Notes: generated by a model not told the origin, from the letters alone. 35,809 nt of DNA from an uncultured Acidobacteriia bacterium (GCA_903881085.1 CAIRSA010000158.1:1-35809), one strand, 5' to 3'; shown: positions 1-7,751, counted from the stretch's first letter. Numbers and translations are program-made.

Positions 1-20
1 GTTGCCCGAAGTTCAGCATG

Positions 21-1367
21 TTATTGAAACGCCTTTTGCCAGGCCCGCATTTGGAGTAGCAGACCTAGGAGTTGGAGCGGGAAGTCGCGCGTACTGATGA
101 GCACTTTCGGCCCTGTTAGATCGGAGTAGATCACCCTTCCCCGGCTTCCGTCGTCGAGCTCTTCCAGCTTGACGATCCAGGCGTTGCCGTCGAACTTGAC
201 CTGGTATATGGCATGGACCACGAAGTGGCCCACCCGCCCGTCCCATTCGCCTTTGAAGCTGAGGAATTCAGTGTCGTCGTTGCCGCTGCGTAAAGTGCGA
301 AACACGAGGGACGGTTTCTTGGCGCGGCGAAGAAACGCTTCGAACTCGGCGCGCCGTTTTCCGGGAAGCTGCGATTGATGGAATAGCTCTTGGAGGACTT
401 CGGAATCAAACAACGCCTCGATCATCTCGTCGTGTAATTCGCCGGTGAGAAGAAAGTCGGGAGGGAATGCGGTGAGTTTGGCGAAACCTGGCGACTCCAC
501 CGCAAGAGTGATATGTAAATGGAAGTTGTCATCAGCCTCTTTCTCGGCGATTTCGCCTGCCTGATTTAAGCGCAGGACTAAGTCGCCGCGATAGTCGCGC
601 ACGTCCAGGAAGGGACGAAGCGCGTCGAACGGGTCGTTCGATGCGCCTGCTGCGGCAGCCGATGCGGCATTTACCCAACCATCGAGCATCCCGCGCACGA
701 TCTTAGCCACAGGATGCTGTGGATTGGCGAGAGCGCTGTCGACGGAGATTGCTAAGCCTTCCTGAAAGCCGCCAACCGCCCATTCCTCGATGGCCTCCAG
801 CAGCGCGGCGAACGGAACCGGGGCAAACTCAAAGCGTCCGAAGACAGACTGCGCATTGCTGATGCCGCGGAGCATCCATGCGGCTTGCGCGACCGTCAGA
901 TCGGTCAAGGAGTAGATACCCATCAGGTTGCCATTGAAGCGCAGGAAGTCGAGCTTCGACAAATTCTTTTCTGGCAACTTCTTGGCAAGGAGTTTCATTT
1001 CGGAGTCGGTCGGAAGGTCGACCAGGAAAGATGGCATGGTCACGGAAACAGCCGGCAGGGAAGGGACTGCCGGAGGGGTGTCTCCCACCCATGGCATCAC
1101 ACCGAAACCTACCTCCAAATCGAGGATCACATCCTTGGTTTCCGGTCCACGGATAAAAAAGAAGAAGATTTTATGGCCGATCTTCTGAATAAATACCTTG
1201 ATACGGATAGCAGACGACCGAACGAAGTAGGAACCGCGGGGCGCGAACGGACGTTTCCGCGCGCGCGACCAGCCGGCCAGCGCGAGGTCTCTATTTGTCT
1301 TGTCGATCCCGCGCACCAAAGCGCCTAAAGCCGACGGCAGTTTTTCCAGATCCGCGAGATCAGGCAT
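21..1367 (-). CDS. Hypothetical protein, last gene of a four-gene cluster
   Basis: A 448-residue protein that I do not recognise. No signal peptide or convincing transmembrane helix is visible, so it is probably cytosolic. The N-terminus (about 1-35) is a predicted amphipathic helix. It is followed at about 47-90 by a beta-hairpin with an extremely hydrophobic strand (IFFFFIRG) ending in LEVGFGV. The middle (about 115-260) looks alpha-helical and the last 120 residues are a mixed alpha/beta region with alternating charged and hydrophobic strands. The ATG is chosen because an AGAGG ribosome-binding site lies about 10 bases upstream, just past the stop of the preceding gene (13-base gap). It is the downstream end of a minus-strand cluster running from 3239 to 21. 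The helix plus hairpin layout recurs in its neighbours, which suggests the products work together. No enzymatic motif was found. Existence as a gene is well supported by length, frame and packing; function is unknown. Confidence 0.8.
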   Translation of the reverse strand: MPDLADLEKLPSALGALVRGIDKTNRDLALAGWSRARKRPFAPRGSYFVRSSAIRIKVFIQKIGHKIFFFFIRGPETKDVILDLEVGFGVMPWVGDTPPAVPSLPAVSVTMPSFLVDLPTDSEMKLLAKKLPEKNLSKLDFLRFNGNLMGIYSLTDLTVAQAAWMLRGISNAQSVFGRFEFAPVPFAALLEAIEEWAVGGFQEGLAISVDSALANPQHPVAKIVRGMLDGWVNAASAAAAGASNDPFDALRPFLDVRDYRGDLVLRLNQAGEIAEKEADDNFHLHITLAVESPGFAKLTAFPPDFLLTGELHDEMIEALFDSEVLQELFHQSQLPGKRRAEFEAFLRRAKKPSLVFRTLRSGNDDTEFLSFKGEWDGRVGHFVVHAIYQVKFDGNAWIVKLEELDDGSRGRVIYSDLTGPKVLISTRDFPLQLLGLLLQMRAWQKAFQ

Positions 1368-1380
1368 GGGGATCGAACCT

Positions 1381-2229
1381 CTAGGAAAACAACGCTTGGA
1401 GACGGTCTCCCAGTTCTAATATCAAGTCGCGTAGAAACACTTCGGTGGGACCGTTGGCGGCGGTGAATTTGTAGATCGTTTGAAGCGAAGGGACTGCGCC
1501 ATCGGGAACCGTCAGCAGCCAGAGTCCAATTGACTTGTTTGAGTCGCGGGCGGCATGAAAGGTGAGGAAGCGTGCCGCCTGAGGGGGATGCATATTGGCC
1601 CTGAAGTCGAGAACCGCAAGTCGGCTGGCGAGCGTTGCGTCTTTGACCGCATTGATGAGGGGTGAGGCGCCTTCGGCTGTCGGGGCCGCCAGGATCGCCT
1701 TTAAGACCTGATCGCGAAGATTCGGATCGAGGACCAAGTCCATAAGCGGACCTGTAGCCAGCAGCTGTTGCTCCGAGCCCGGCGGAGCTGGGACGTTGAC
1801 GACCTCGAAGTCGATGGCCTGCTCGTTTTGCGACTGGAGCTGGTCGCGCTTGGAGAAGAAGATCAGGTTCACGCCAGAACTCTGGTCGACCTGCAAGGCG
1901 AACCTCATCTTGGCCGTGAGCTTCGGAATGCGGTAGATGGAAGGCAGGATGTGCGGCTGGCCGGCGATCTTCGTCAAGTAATTGGCAGACTCTCCGTCCA
2001 GCGCTTGTTGAGCGCTGACGACACCATGCGAGATCCGCCCGATAAAGGATTCGAAGCTGATGGCTGGCTGCACAAGCTGGCTGAACGCGGGGATGGCAGG
2101 GTCTTGCGCCAATTGGACAAGTTGCGCCTCTGCATCTGCGTCAGTTTTGGATGCTTTGACTTGGGACTGGGCTTTGTCGAGCCAGGTCCCAAGATTTTCT
2201 AGTGCTGTCTCGATTTCCTGCTTGGTCAT
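1381..2229 (-). CDS. Hypothetical protein, third gene of the cluster
   Basis: A 282-residue protein without signal peptide or membrane helix, not recognised. Residues 1-60 look helical and charged. At about 90-150 there is a beta-rich segment (KMRFALQVDQSSGVNLIFFS, later FEVVNVPAPPG). The C-terminal half carries helices and a strand-rich stretch that mentions no known catalytic motif. The strand ending in a VP-x-PP turn resembles the ends of the hairpins in the two genes upstream of it. The ATG at 2229 is 9 bases after the TAA of the 183-residue gene, so the two are almost certainly co-transcribed and possibly translationally coupled; no strong ribosome-binding site is visible. The next gene starts 13 bases after its stop. 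Confidence 0.8.
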   Translation of the reverse strand: MTKQEIETALENLGTWLDKAQSQVKASKTDADAEAQLVQLAQDPAIPAFSQLVQPAISFESFIGRISHGVVSAQQALDGESANYLTKIAGQPHILPSIYRIPKLTAKMRFALQVDQSSGVNLIFFSKRDQLQSQNEQAIDFEVVNVPAPPGSEQQLLATGPLMDLVLDPNLRDQVLKAILAAPTAEGASPLINAVKDATLASRLAVLDFRANMHPPQAARFLTFHAARDSNKSIGLWLLTVPDGAVPSLQTIYKFTAANGPTEVFLRDLILELGDRLQALFS

Positions 2230-2238
2230 ACAAGCGCG

Positions 2239-2790
2239 TTAGGTCTTTTTCGGCGCTGCGCCGAGTGTCGCTGCGGCGTTCTTCACGGCCTCGAAGATCT
2301 GGCCATCCATCTTCGCATTGTCGGGAAGCGGCTGTCCTATCAGGTCTTTGGCACGGCTCAGCAATGCGTCAAACACCGTCTTATTGTCTTGCGGCAGCAC
2401 AGCATGAATCACGGTGCGGATCTCCGCGCTCTCGCGAAAGTTCTGGGAAGAGCTCATGGAGAAGGCCGCGTTGACTGCGACGCCGGCGAAACCAAACCCG
2501 ATGCCAAGTTCACCTGCCATCTGTTTCGATTCCGCCAGATCGAGCCGGACGGTGAGCGAAGTCTCGGTGAACTGGTAGCGCGGCGGAGCCGCTGTGGAGA
2601 TTAGGTGATCGAGGAGGTCCTTTGAGACACCGGGTGTGCCATCGGCGAACTGCTTGGCAATTGAAGCCAAATTGGCGATGCCGTTGAGGTAGTTGATGTC
2701 AAACTGCTTTTGCGATTCGGCTATGGCCTGGCCAAGTGAGGCGATAATCGCCGGAACCTGGCTCAGGTCATCCATTGCTTTGCTGGGCAT
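2239..2790 (-). CDS. Hypothetical protein, second gene of the cluster
   Basis: A 183-residue protein of unknown function. It opens with an amphipathic helix (about 5-60), followed at about 72-128 by a beta-hairpin: a strand TETSLTVRLDLAES, a glycine-rich turn LGIGFGFAGVAVNAAFS, and a strand IRTVIHAVLP. A helical tail rich in Ala and Lys ends the protein. The ATG is well supported: AAGGAG lies about 8 bases upstream, the best ribosome-binding site in this cluster. The layout (helix with Gln/Asn, then paired strands, then a Pro turn) is loosely reminiscent of DUF2589-type or trypsin-co-occurring-type small proteins, but I cannot confirm homology. No enzyme motif, signal peptide or membrane helix. 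Confidence 0.8.
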   Translation of the reverse strand: MPSKAMDDLSQVPAIIASLGQAIAESQKQFDINYLNGIANLASIAKQFADGTPGVSKDLLDHLISTAAPPRYQFTETSLTVRLDLAESKQMAGELGIGFGFAGVAVNAAFSMSSSQNFRESAEIRTVIHAVLPQDNKTVFDALLSRAKDLIGQPLPDNAKMDGQIFEAVKNAAATLGAAPKKT

Positions 2791-2819
2791 TTATATTCTC
2801 CTTGAATTGGCTTTCGTCA

Positions 2820-3239
2820 CTATCCCGCTTCACCCACAGGCAGAGGCACCTGCTCCACGTAGACAACAAGCTGGACATCGGTCGATTCAGTCAGTTTACG
2901 CGAAACGCGGTACGACAAGTTCAGCGGGGTGAGGCTAATCTGGGCAGTGGTACCCGTTGACTGGCTGACGCCCCAATCGGAGGAGAACTCTATCCTGTCG
3001 ATCTGCATTCGCGGTGTGCCATCCGACAGTTCGTGCGCATGATTCAGTATCTCCTGAGCGCGGATGGCGACCGCAGCATGATCGGTGATAACAGTGGCGG
3101 CGTCGAGTCCTGTGGAGGGTGCGGCAGGCACAGCATAGTTTATAACACAAGACACGCATCGCGTCAACGCTCGCTCGCAGGGGTACTGCCGCCTCAGTCT
3201 GATGCGGGACTTGATCCAGTAGCCATCCGGACCAAGCAC
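2820..3239 (-). CDS. Small beta-rich hypothetical protein, first gene of the cluster
   Basis: The open frame gives up to 139 residues, but the first 45 or so are Arg/Cys-rich and look untypical. The convincing part begins near the GTG that gives VPAAPSTGLDAATV (about 3128), followed by a helix (AAVAIRAQEILNHAHELSDG) and two long strands (AQISLTPLNLSYRVSRKL and DVQLVVYVEQVPLP). The latter again ends in a V-P-x-P turn like the neighbouring gene products. The stop is 29 bases before the next start, with that gene's ribosome-binding site in between. The true start is uncertain, and loss of an original N-terminus is possible. Function unknown. Confidence 0.6.
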   Translation of the reverse strand: MLGPDGYWIKSRIRLRRQYPCERALTRCVSCVINYAVPAAPSTGLDAATVITDHAAVAIRAQEILNHAHELSDGTPRMQIDRIEFSSDWGVSQSTGTTAQISLTPLNLSYRVSRKLTESTDVQLVVYVEQVPLPVGEAG

Positions 3240-3628
3240 ATGTGCGACATGGAAGGCTGCACATCAACATGCGTTGGACAGATGCTGCTGCGTTCATATA
3301 AATGATCAGTCTGCTTCCACGAACGCCTTGCTCATGGATCCAGTCGATCACAACATCTGAATCTCCCGTATTATCAACAGTCCCCACAACGCCCCCAGCC
3401 CTTAGTCCCAGCACCCAAGCTATTTCGGGTCCCAAGGATGCCAAAAACAGGCCCGCGCCATAGACATAGCGCTTCAAAACACGCCCACCAGGAACAGACC
3501 CAAAGCCCAGATCGGCACGGAATCCGCTCCGCATAAGCAGCCAACCCATGTATTTTGTGTTTGCTACGGACTTAGAGTCTTCGCGTGACACCGTTCTCAG
3601 ACCCTCCGGGTTCCCCGGGACCCACCAC
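3240..3628. other. Intergenic stretch upstream of the cluster, possible gene relic
   Basis: No confident gene. On the minus strand an open frame starting at 3591 encodes a glycine-rich segment with one plausible membrane stretch (YVYGAGLFLASLGPEIAWVL) and a WIHEQGVRGSRLIIY segment. It then runs out of sensible composition where it enters the small beta-rich gene in another frame. It may be a relic or a spurious frame. The region must also contain the promoter for the four minus-strand genes; no clear -35/-10 pair was found. Confidence 0.3.
3608..3623. terminator. Weak hairpin after the radical SAM gene
   Basis: A GGGTTC ... GGACCC type stem of six pairs (one wobble) with a four-base loop lies just beyond the stop of the minus-strand radical SAM gene. 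There is no T-run, so it is at best a weak or Rho-assisted end. Confidence 0.25.
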
Positions 3629-4681
3629 CTACGGTTTATCGATCTGAACCAAACCGCTCTGCGACTTCGACGGCGTCAACAACGCCGTCGGCAGCTTGCG
3701 CCGGTAAGTCAGCCGCTCCACCCACGGCAACAGCTTCCGCACCGTCCTTCCATGCAGCAGCAAACTCCCCGCCACCAAAGCCGGATGCGGAATTGTGGTG
3801 CAGCACCGCGCGCAGATATCGATCTCGCCCGCCTTGCCCGCCACATGCAACCGCCGCATGCGCTGCATCTCCGCCGAATTGAAAATCTCCGCGATCGTCC
3901 CCTGCCCCACGGTCCCCACCGGCTTGCCGTCCAGCATGTAGCTCTGGCAGCACGGATACACATCGCCGTTCTGCTTCACATACATCGGGCCGCGCCACAA
4001 GTAATGGCAGGCATGCTTCCAGTCGCCCGCCGCGTGGCCGGTTTCAGGCCGCATCAGATTGGTCTCATCGGCCTTGATACGCACCTCGTCCACGCCCGGC
4101 ACCGCGGTCCAGAACTGGGTGAACGCCTCCACCTCGTCCCAGTTGCGCTCCATGCGCACCATCTGCACCACCACTTGAATCTTCGACTTGCGCGCATGCT
4201 TCATAGTGGCGAAGCGTACGAAGTTGTCGCGGACCTTCTCAAATTTCGCGCCCTTGCGATAGTATTCGAACGACTCCTTGGTCGACCCATCGAAGCTCAG
4301 CGTGATGTGTTCCAGCGTCGACGACAGAATCTTCTCGCAGGTCTTCTCGTCCAGGAACGTTCCGTTGGTGGAAAGCAGCGTGGAAACGTTGTGTTTGGCG
4401 CAATATTCGATGCGATCGAATATTTTGCGGTCCATGAACGGTTCGCCTAATCCAATCAACATCATATGTTCCGCAGAACTTCCCGATTCCCGCACCAGCC
4501 GCTCAAACACCTCGTCGAGCATGTCTTCTTTAGGCTGTTTGTGCGTTTCGCGCGGACACATGGGGCAATAGAGGTTGCACTTGGCCGTGGTTTCCACAAT
4601 GTATTCCACTGGCGCCGCACGCAGATCGCTCTGTCCCCACAGGTAGCCCCACAACAATTTCGCCCGATTCCAAGCTCTCAT
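3629..4681 (-). CDS. Radical SAM / SPASM domain protein
   Basis: 350 residues. The radical SAM cluster motif Cys35-x3-Cys39-x2-Cys42 (CNLYCPMC) binds the 4Fe-4S cluster that cleaves S-adenosylmethionine; a GEP-like motif (GLGEPFMD, 78-85) and STNGT (104-108) fit the usual partial TIM barrel. A C-terminal SPASM-type region has Cys225, Cys244/245, Cys290, Cys293 and Cys294, enough to bind one or two auxiliary clusters. SPASM enzymes commonly modify peptides or other macromolecules, but no precursor peptide gene is seen nearby, so the substrate is unknown. The ATG at 4681 is the first plausible start and leaves about 34 residues before the motif, as is usual. It is divergent from the photolyase: the two ORF starts share one CATG. 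The last 45 residues (basic, after the SPASM cysteines) are extra and unassigned. Confidence 0.88.
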   Translation of the reverse strand: MRAWNRAKLLWGYLWGQSDLRAAPVEYIVETTAKCNLYCPMCPRETHKQPKEDMLDEVFERLVRESGSSAEHMMLIGLGEPFMDRKIFDRIEYCAKHNVSTLLSTNGTFLDEKTCEKILSSTLEHITLSFDGSTKESFEYYRKGAKFEKVRDNFVRFATMKHARKSKIQVVVQMVRMERNWDEVEAFTQFWTAVPGVDEVRIKADETNLMRPETGHAAGDWKHACHYLWRGPMYVKQNGDVYPCCQSYMLDGKPVGTVGQGTIAEIFNSAEMQRMRRLHVAGKAGEIDICARCCTTIPHPALVAGSLLLHGRTVRKLLPWVERLTYRRKLPTALLTPSKSQSGLVQIDKP

Positions 4682-6059
4682 GCCTAATACTTATTATGAA
4701 GGCAATATGAACGTCCGCGTCAGACTTCTCAACAACAAACCGATCCGCCCGCAAGCGAAGTACGTGCTGTACTGGGCGCAGATGAACCGCCGCGTGGAAT
4801 CAAACCACGCCCTGGCGCACGCCGTCGCACTCGCCAATGAGCATGGATTGCCCGTGCTGTTCTATGAAGGACTGGCCTGTGACTACCCCTTCGCCAGCGA
4901 CCGCCTACACCAGTTCGTGCTCGATGCCGTGCCGCACACAGAAAAGCGCTGCCACAAACTCGGCCTCGGCTACTTCTTCTACGCCCGCAAGAACGCGCAG
5001 AGCCCGAACGACATGCTGTACCGCCTCGCAGCCGATGCCGCTGCCGTGGTCACTGACGATTATCCGGTCTTCATCGCCACACGCCACAACCTCACCGTGC
5101 CAGAGCGCATCGACATCCCCTACTATGTGGTCGATTCCAGTTGCATTGTGCCCATGAACCTGTTCGAAAAGCGCGAGTACGCCGCCTACACCATCCGCCC
5201 CAAGATCAACCGCGTGCTGAGCCAGTATCTGGTACCCGTCGAACGGTGGAAGGTGAACGTGCCCTTCCGCTACGAACTGCCCGCGGGCCATGGCGCAGTC
5301 TCGCCTGCGGAATGCGATATCGACCACAGCGTGGCGCCATCGAAGCTCTACCCCGGAGGCCGCAAGGCCGCCGAAAAACAGCTCGAAGAGTTCCTGCTCG
5401 AAAACCTGCGCCGGTACGCCCGCGAAAGCAACCAGCCCGCCGGCCGCGCCACATCGTGCCTCAGCCCCTACCTGCACTTCGGCCACATCTCCTCGCTCGA
5501 AGTCGCCCTCGCTGTGAAAGAATACGCCGCCGAATACAAACTGGTGGCCGACGAGTTTCTGGAACAACTGATCGTCCGCCGCGAGCTGGCGTTCAATTTC
5601 GCGCGCTTCTCGCCCAACCCGCAATCGATCGATAACATCCCGAATTGGGCGCTCGAAACCCTGCGCAAACACGCCTCCGACATCCGCTCGCCGCAGTACA
5701 CGCGCGAGCAGTTCGAAGCCGCCGCCACACACGACGCCCTGTGGAACGCCACGCAAAACGAGCTGCTGATCACAGGCAAGACGCACGGCTACTACCGCAT
5801 GTATTGGGGCAAGAAGATCATCGAATGGTCGCGCACCGCCGAAGAGGCGCTCGCCACCATGATCTATCTGCAGGACCGCTACGCACTCGACGGCCGCGAC
5901 CCCAACACCTATACGAATGTGCTGTGGTGTTTCGGCCTGCATGACCGCCCGTGGACTGAGCGCGCTATCTTCGGAATGGTGCGCTACATGTCGTTCGATG
6001 GCATGAAGCGCAAGACCGATGTGCCGGAATACATACGTCAGGTGGCCGCACTCGGTTAG
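4680..6059 (+). CDS. phr: Class II CPD photolyase (deoxyribodipyrimidine photolyase)
   Basis: Light-driven repair of cyclobutane pyrimidine dimers using FADH-. The N-terminal half has the class II signature YVLYWAQMNRRVESNHALAH. The C-terminal FAD domain carries THDALWNATQNELL, the GKTHGYYRMYWGKKIIEW block, DRYALDGRDPNTYTNVLW and HDRPWTERAIFGMVRYMS, all diagnostic of class II rather than class I enzymes. Length (450-459 residues) is normal. The ORF begins at ATG 4680, but the start at 4707 (MNVRVRLLNNKP) is more likely because a GAAGG sequence lies a few bases upstream and the family usually begins close to this point. With that start the gap to the divergent radical SAM gene is about 25 bases. 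The next gene follows after 15 bases and is probably co-transcribed. Confidence 0.95.
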   Translation: MPNTYYEGNMNVRVRLLNNKPIRPQAKYVLYWAQMNRRVESNHALAHAVALANEHGLPVLFYEGLACDYPFASDRLHQFVLDAVPHTEKRCHKLGLGYFFYARKNAQSPNDMLYRLAADAAAVVTDDYPVFIATRHNLTVPERIDIPYYVVDSSCIVPMNLFEKREYAAYTIRPKINRVLSQYLVPVERWKVNVPFRYELPAGHGAVSPAECDIDHSVAPSKLYPGGRKAAEKQLEEFLLENLRRYARESNQPAGRATSCLSPYLHFGHISSLEVALAVKEYAAEYKLVADEFLEQLIVRRELAFNFARFSPNPQSIDNIPNWALETLRKHASDIRSPQYTREQFEAAATHDALWNATQNELLITGKTHGYYRMYWGKKIIEWSRTAEEALATMIYLQDRYALDGRDPNTYTNVLWCFGLHDRPWTERAIFGMVRYMSFDGMKRKTDVPEYIRQVAALG

Positions 6060-6074
6060 AATGAGGTACCAGCC

Positions 6075-6911
6075 ATGGTAATTGTAATCACCGGAGGCAG
6101 TGGATTTATCGGGGGCAAACTACGCGAACTCTTCGCCGCGCCCGCCTACACGCTACGCGTCTTTGGCCGCAAGCTACCGGCCGCCGCTGACCTGGAAGGC
6201 GCCGATGCCGTCATCCATCTGGCCGGCGAACCGGTCGCCCAGCGTTGGACCCAGGCCGTGAAGCAGCGTATTCTCGAATCTCGAGTGAATGGCACTCAGC
6301 AGTTGATCGCCTCGCTAAAGTCCCTCAACAAGCGCCCGCAAGTGCTCGTCTCTGCTTCCGCCGTCGGCTTCTACGGCGATTGCGGCGACCGGAAGATGAC
6401 CGAAGCGGCCGCACCCGGCAGCGGCTTCCTGGCCGATGTCTGCGTGCAGTGGGAACGCGCCGCGCAGGAGGCCGAATACCTGGGCATCCGCGTGGTCAAC
6501 CCGCGCATCGGCGTTGTTTTAGGAAAGGGCGGCGCGCTGGCCAAGATGCTGCCTGCTTTCCGCCTGGGAGCAGGCGGGCGGCTGGGCGAGGGCAATCAGT
6601 GGATGTCGTGGATTCACATTGACGATCTGGTCCGCCTGTTCCAGTTCGCGGTCGAAAACCCCAAGCTTCGCGGTCCGATGAATGCGGTTGCGCCAAACCC
6701 GGTGACGAACGCGGAGTTCACCGCCCAACTGGGAACGGTGCTTTCGCGACCGGCCATCATACCCATGCCGGCCATTGCCTTGAACCTGCTATTCGGTGAA
6801 ATGGCCAGCGTGCTGCTGACCGGCCAGCGCGTGCTGCCCGAAGTCGCCTTGCACGCAGGTTTTGCATTCCAACATCCCGATTTGACGCCTGCATTAGGAA
6901 GCATCCTATAA
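6075..6911 (+). CDS. yfcH: TIGR01777-family NAD(P)-dependent epimerase (YfcH/SulA type)
   Basis: Extended short-chain dehydrogenase/reductase fold. The nucleotide-binding motif ITGGSGFIGGKL sits at residues 5-16, followed by VIHLAGEPVAQRWT, a SASAVGFYGDCG motif around 95-105 and RIGVVLGKGGALAKMLPAFRLG, which is the hallmark of the TIGR01777 family. The C-terminal part (LNLLFGEMASVLLTGQRVLP ... AGFAFQHP) matches the DUF1731 domain. At 278 residues it is slightly short of the usual 295-300. The substrate of this family is not firmly known. The start has GAGG about 8 bases upstream, and the gene lies 15 bases behind the photolyase, an association suggesting a shared light or stress transcript. 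Confidence 0.9.
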   Translation: MVIVITGGSGFIGGKLRELFAAPAYTLRVFGRKLPAAADLEGADAVIHLAGEPVAQRWTQAVKQRILESRVNGTQQLIASLKSLNKRPQVLVSASAVGFYGDCGDRKMTEAAAPGSGFLADVCVQWERAAQEAEYLGIRVVNPRIGVVLGKGGALAKMLPAFRLGAGGRLGEGNQWMSWIHIDDLVRLFQFAVENPKLRGPMNAVAPNPVTNAEFTAQLGTVLSRPAIIPMPAIALNLLFGEMASVLLTGQRVLPEVALHAGFAFQHPDLTPALGSIL

Positions 6912-7150
6912 CAGCCTGTGGCAGACCATCCCGAAAATCCACGATCACGGACAGGATGCCATTAATCCGCGCAGCCGAGACTTTAAATTTAGGACGGTTG
7001 AGAACGTCCTCGTATTCCCGCAGGACTTCAGAGGAGACGAGCATAATGACCTCTTTTGTTGGCGGCCAGATCGAGGATGGCTCCGGGAATACCACCTTCG
7101 CCGGGCGCGCCAGAGACAACGACGTTCGTGTCGATCACAACGCGGATCAT
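6912..7150 (-). pseudogene. Frameshifted, 3'-truncated PIN-domain toxin remnant
   Basis: Reading the minus strand from ATG 7150 gives MIRVVIDTNVVVSGA, the start of a PIN-family (COG1569-like) ribonuclease toxin, up to ILDLAANK. The frame then changes at an A4 run (T-run 7054-7057 on the plus strand). In the other frame the protein continues as EVIMLVSSEVLREYEDVLNR and further to VIVDFRDGLPQAVI, a normal continuation for this family. Removing one A restores the frame. The sequence then meets the end of the yfcH gene, so roughly the last 60 residues, including the C-terminal acidic residues of the active site, are missing. Its ATG overlaps the stop of the antitoxin remnant (ATGA), the normal arrangement for such a pair. 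Confidence 0.75.
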
Positions 7151-7273
7151 GCCGCAGGTTGGCTGCTCTTATCCTTGGCTTTGCGGACGGCCGCAACCTC
7201 ACGATCGATTTCGCGCATTGTGAGGGCGTTTGTCCTTTTGCGCCTTGCTTCCCGGCGGCTTGCTCGTATATAG
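7147..7273 (-). pseudogene. 5'-truncated antitoxin remnant paired with the minus-strand PIN relic
   Basis: A minus-strand frame without its own start reads YIRASRREARRKRTNALTMR then EIDREVAAVRKAKDKSSQ and stops in the ATGA that starts the PIN relic. The basic, helical C-terminal tail with a coupled toxin downstream fits a CopG/RHH-like antitoxin that has lost its DNA-binding N-terminus. The frame becomes antisense to the opposite antitoxin remnant exactly at about 7273, which marks the fusion point. Confidence 0.55.
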
Positions 7274-7384
7274 CGGGCGCAGGCGCTGGTGCGCAAGTAC
7301 ATTCCTGAGGGCGTCAGCCTTTCGGACGAATTGATTGCGGAGCGGCGGGCGGAGGCGGCGCGTGAGTTCCAAACAGGCGAATAA
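7274..7384 (+). pseudogene. 5'-truncated VapB-like antitoxin remnant
   Basis: Directly after an in-frame TAG (7271-7273) the plus strand reads RAQALVRKYIPEGVSLSDEL followed by IAERRAEAARE, then stops at TAA 7382. The segment LVRKYIPEGVSLSDELIAER is the characteristic C-terminal tail of small antitoxins that precede VapC-type toxins. The N-terminal DNA-binding part and start codon are gone. It overlaps the likely GTG start of the toxin by 23 bases, as an intact pair would. Confidence 0.7.
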
Positions 7385-7751
7385 GCCGGTGTTCGATGCT
7401 TCTGCTGTCATCGCATTGCTGAAGCGGGAGACGGGTTGGGAGCAATTGCAACAGTTGCAGAGCGACGCGGCCGTTAACGCGGTAAACGTAGCAGAAGTGC
7501 TGACGAAGCTCGTGAACCGGGGCATGACTCACGCCGCAGCTCAGACAGCATTCAACGCGCTATACCTTGACGTGAAATCGTTTGAACCGGCCATGGCGCT
7601 TGCGCCGGTTCAGTTCGCCGCAAAAGACATCGCATTGGGCGACAGGTGTTTCCTGGCGAGTTGTATCAACGGCTCTGGATGGACTTCAGACCATGATTTG
7701 CGGGAAGTGGCGGAGAAGGCCGGCATTCCGGATTTGCATTTTTTCAGATAA
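7362..7751 (+). CDS. VapC-type PIN-domain toxin (ribonuclease), apparently intact
   Basis: From GTG 7362 the product is 129 residues, the normal length for VapC. The PIN acidic residues are all present: Asp12 (VFDASAVIALL), Glu45 (NVAEVLTKL), Asp94 (ALGDRCFLAS) and Asp112 (TSDHDLREVAE). These coordinate the metal ion for RNA cleavage. GTG 7362 is preferred over an ATG at 7335 because homologues start a few residues before the first strand and because the antitoxin frame overlaps here. The upstream antitoxin lacks its N-terminus, so this toxin is either silent, inactive in some unseen way, or neutralised by an antitoxin from elsewhere in the genome. Confidence 0.85.
   Translation: MSSKQANKPVFDASAVIALLKRETGWEQLQQLQSDAAVNAVNVAEVLTKLVNRGMTHAAAQTAFNALYLDVKSFEPAMALAPVQFAAKDIALGDRCFLASCINGSGWTSDHDLREVAEKAGIPDLHFFR

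Noticed and set aside
3548..4450. Plus-strand open frame (300 codons) opposite the radical SAM gene
   Set aside because: Arg/His/Leu-rich antisense of a gene with intact CxxxCxxC and SPASM cysteines.
4905..5942. Long minus-strand open frame (345 codons) opposite the photolyase gene
   Set aside because: Antisense to a clearly recognised class II photolyase; composition is Val/Gly/Ala/Arg-rich without motifs, as expected from GC-biased third positions.
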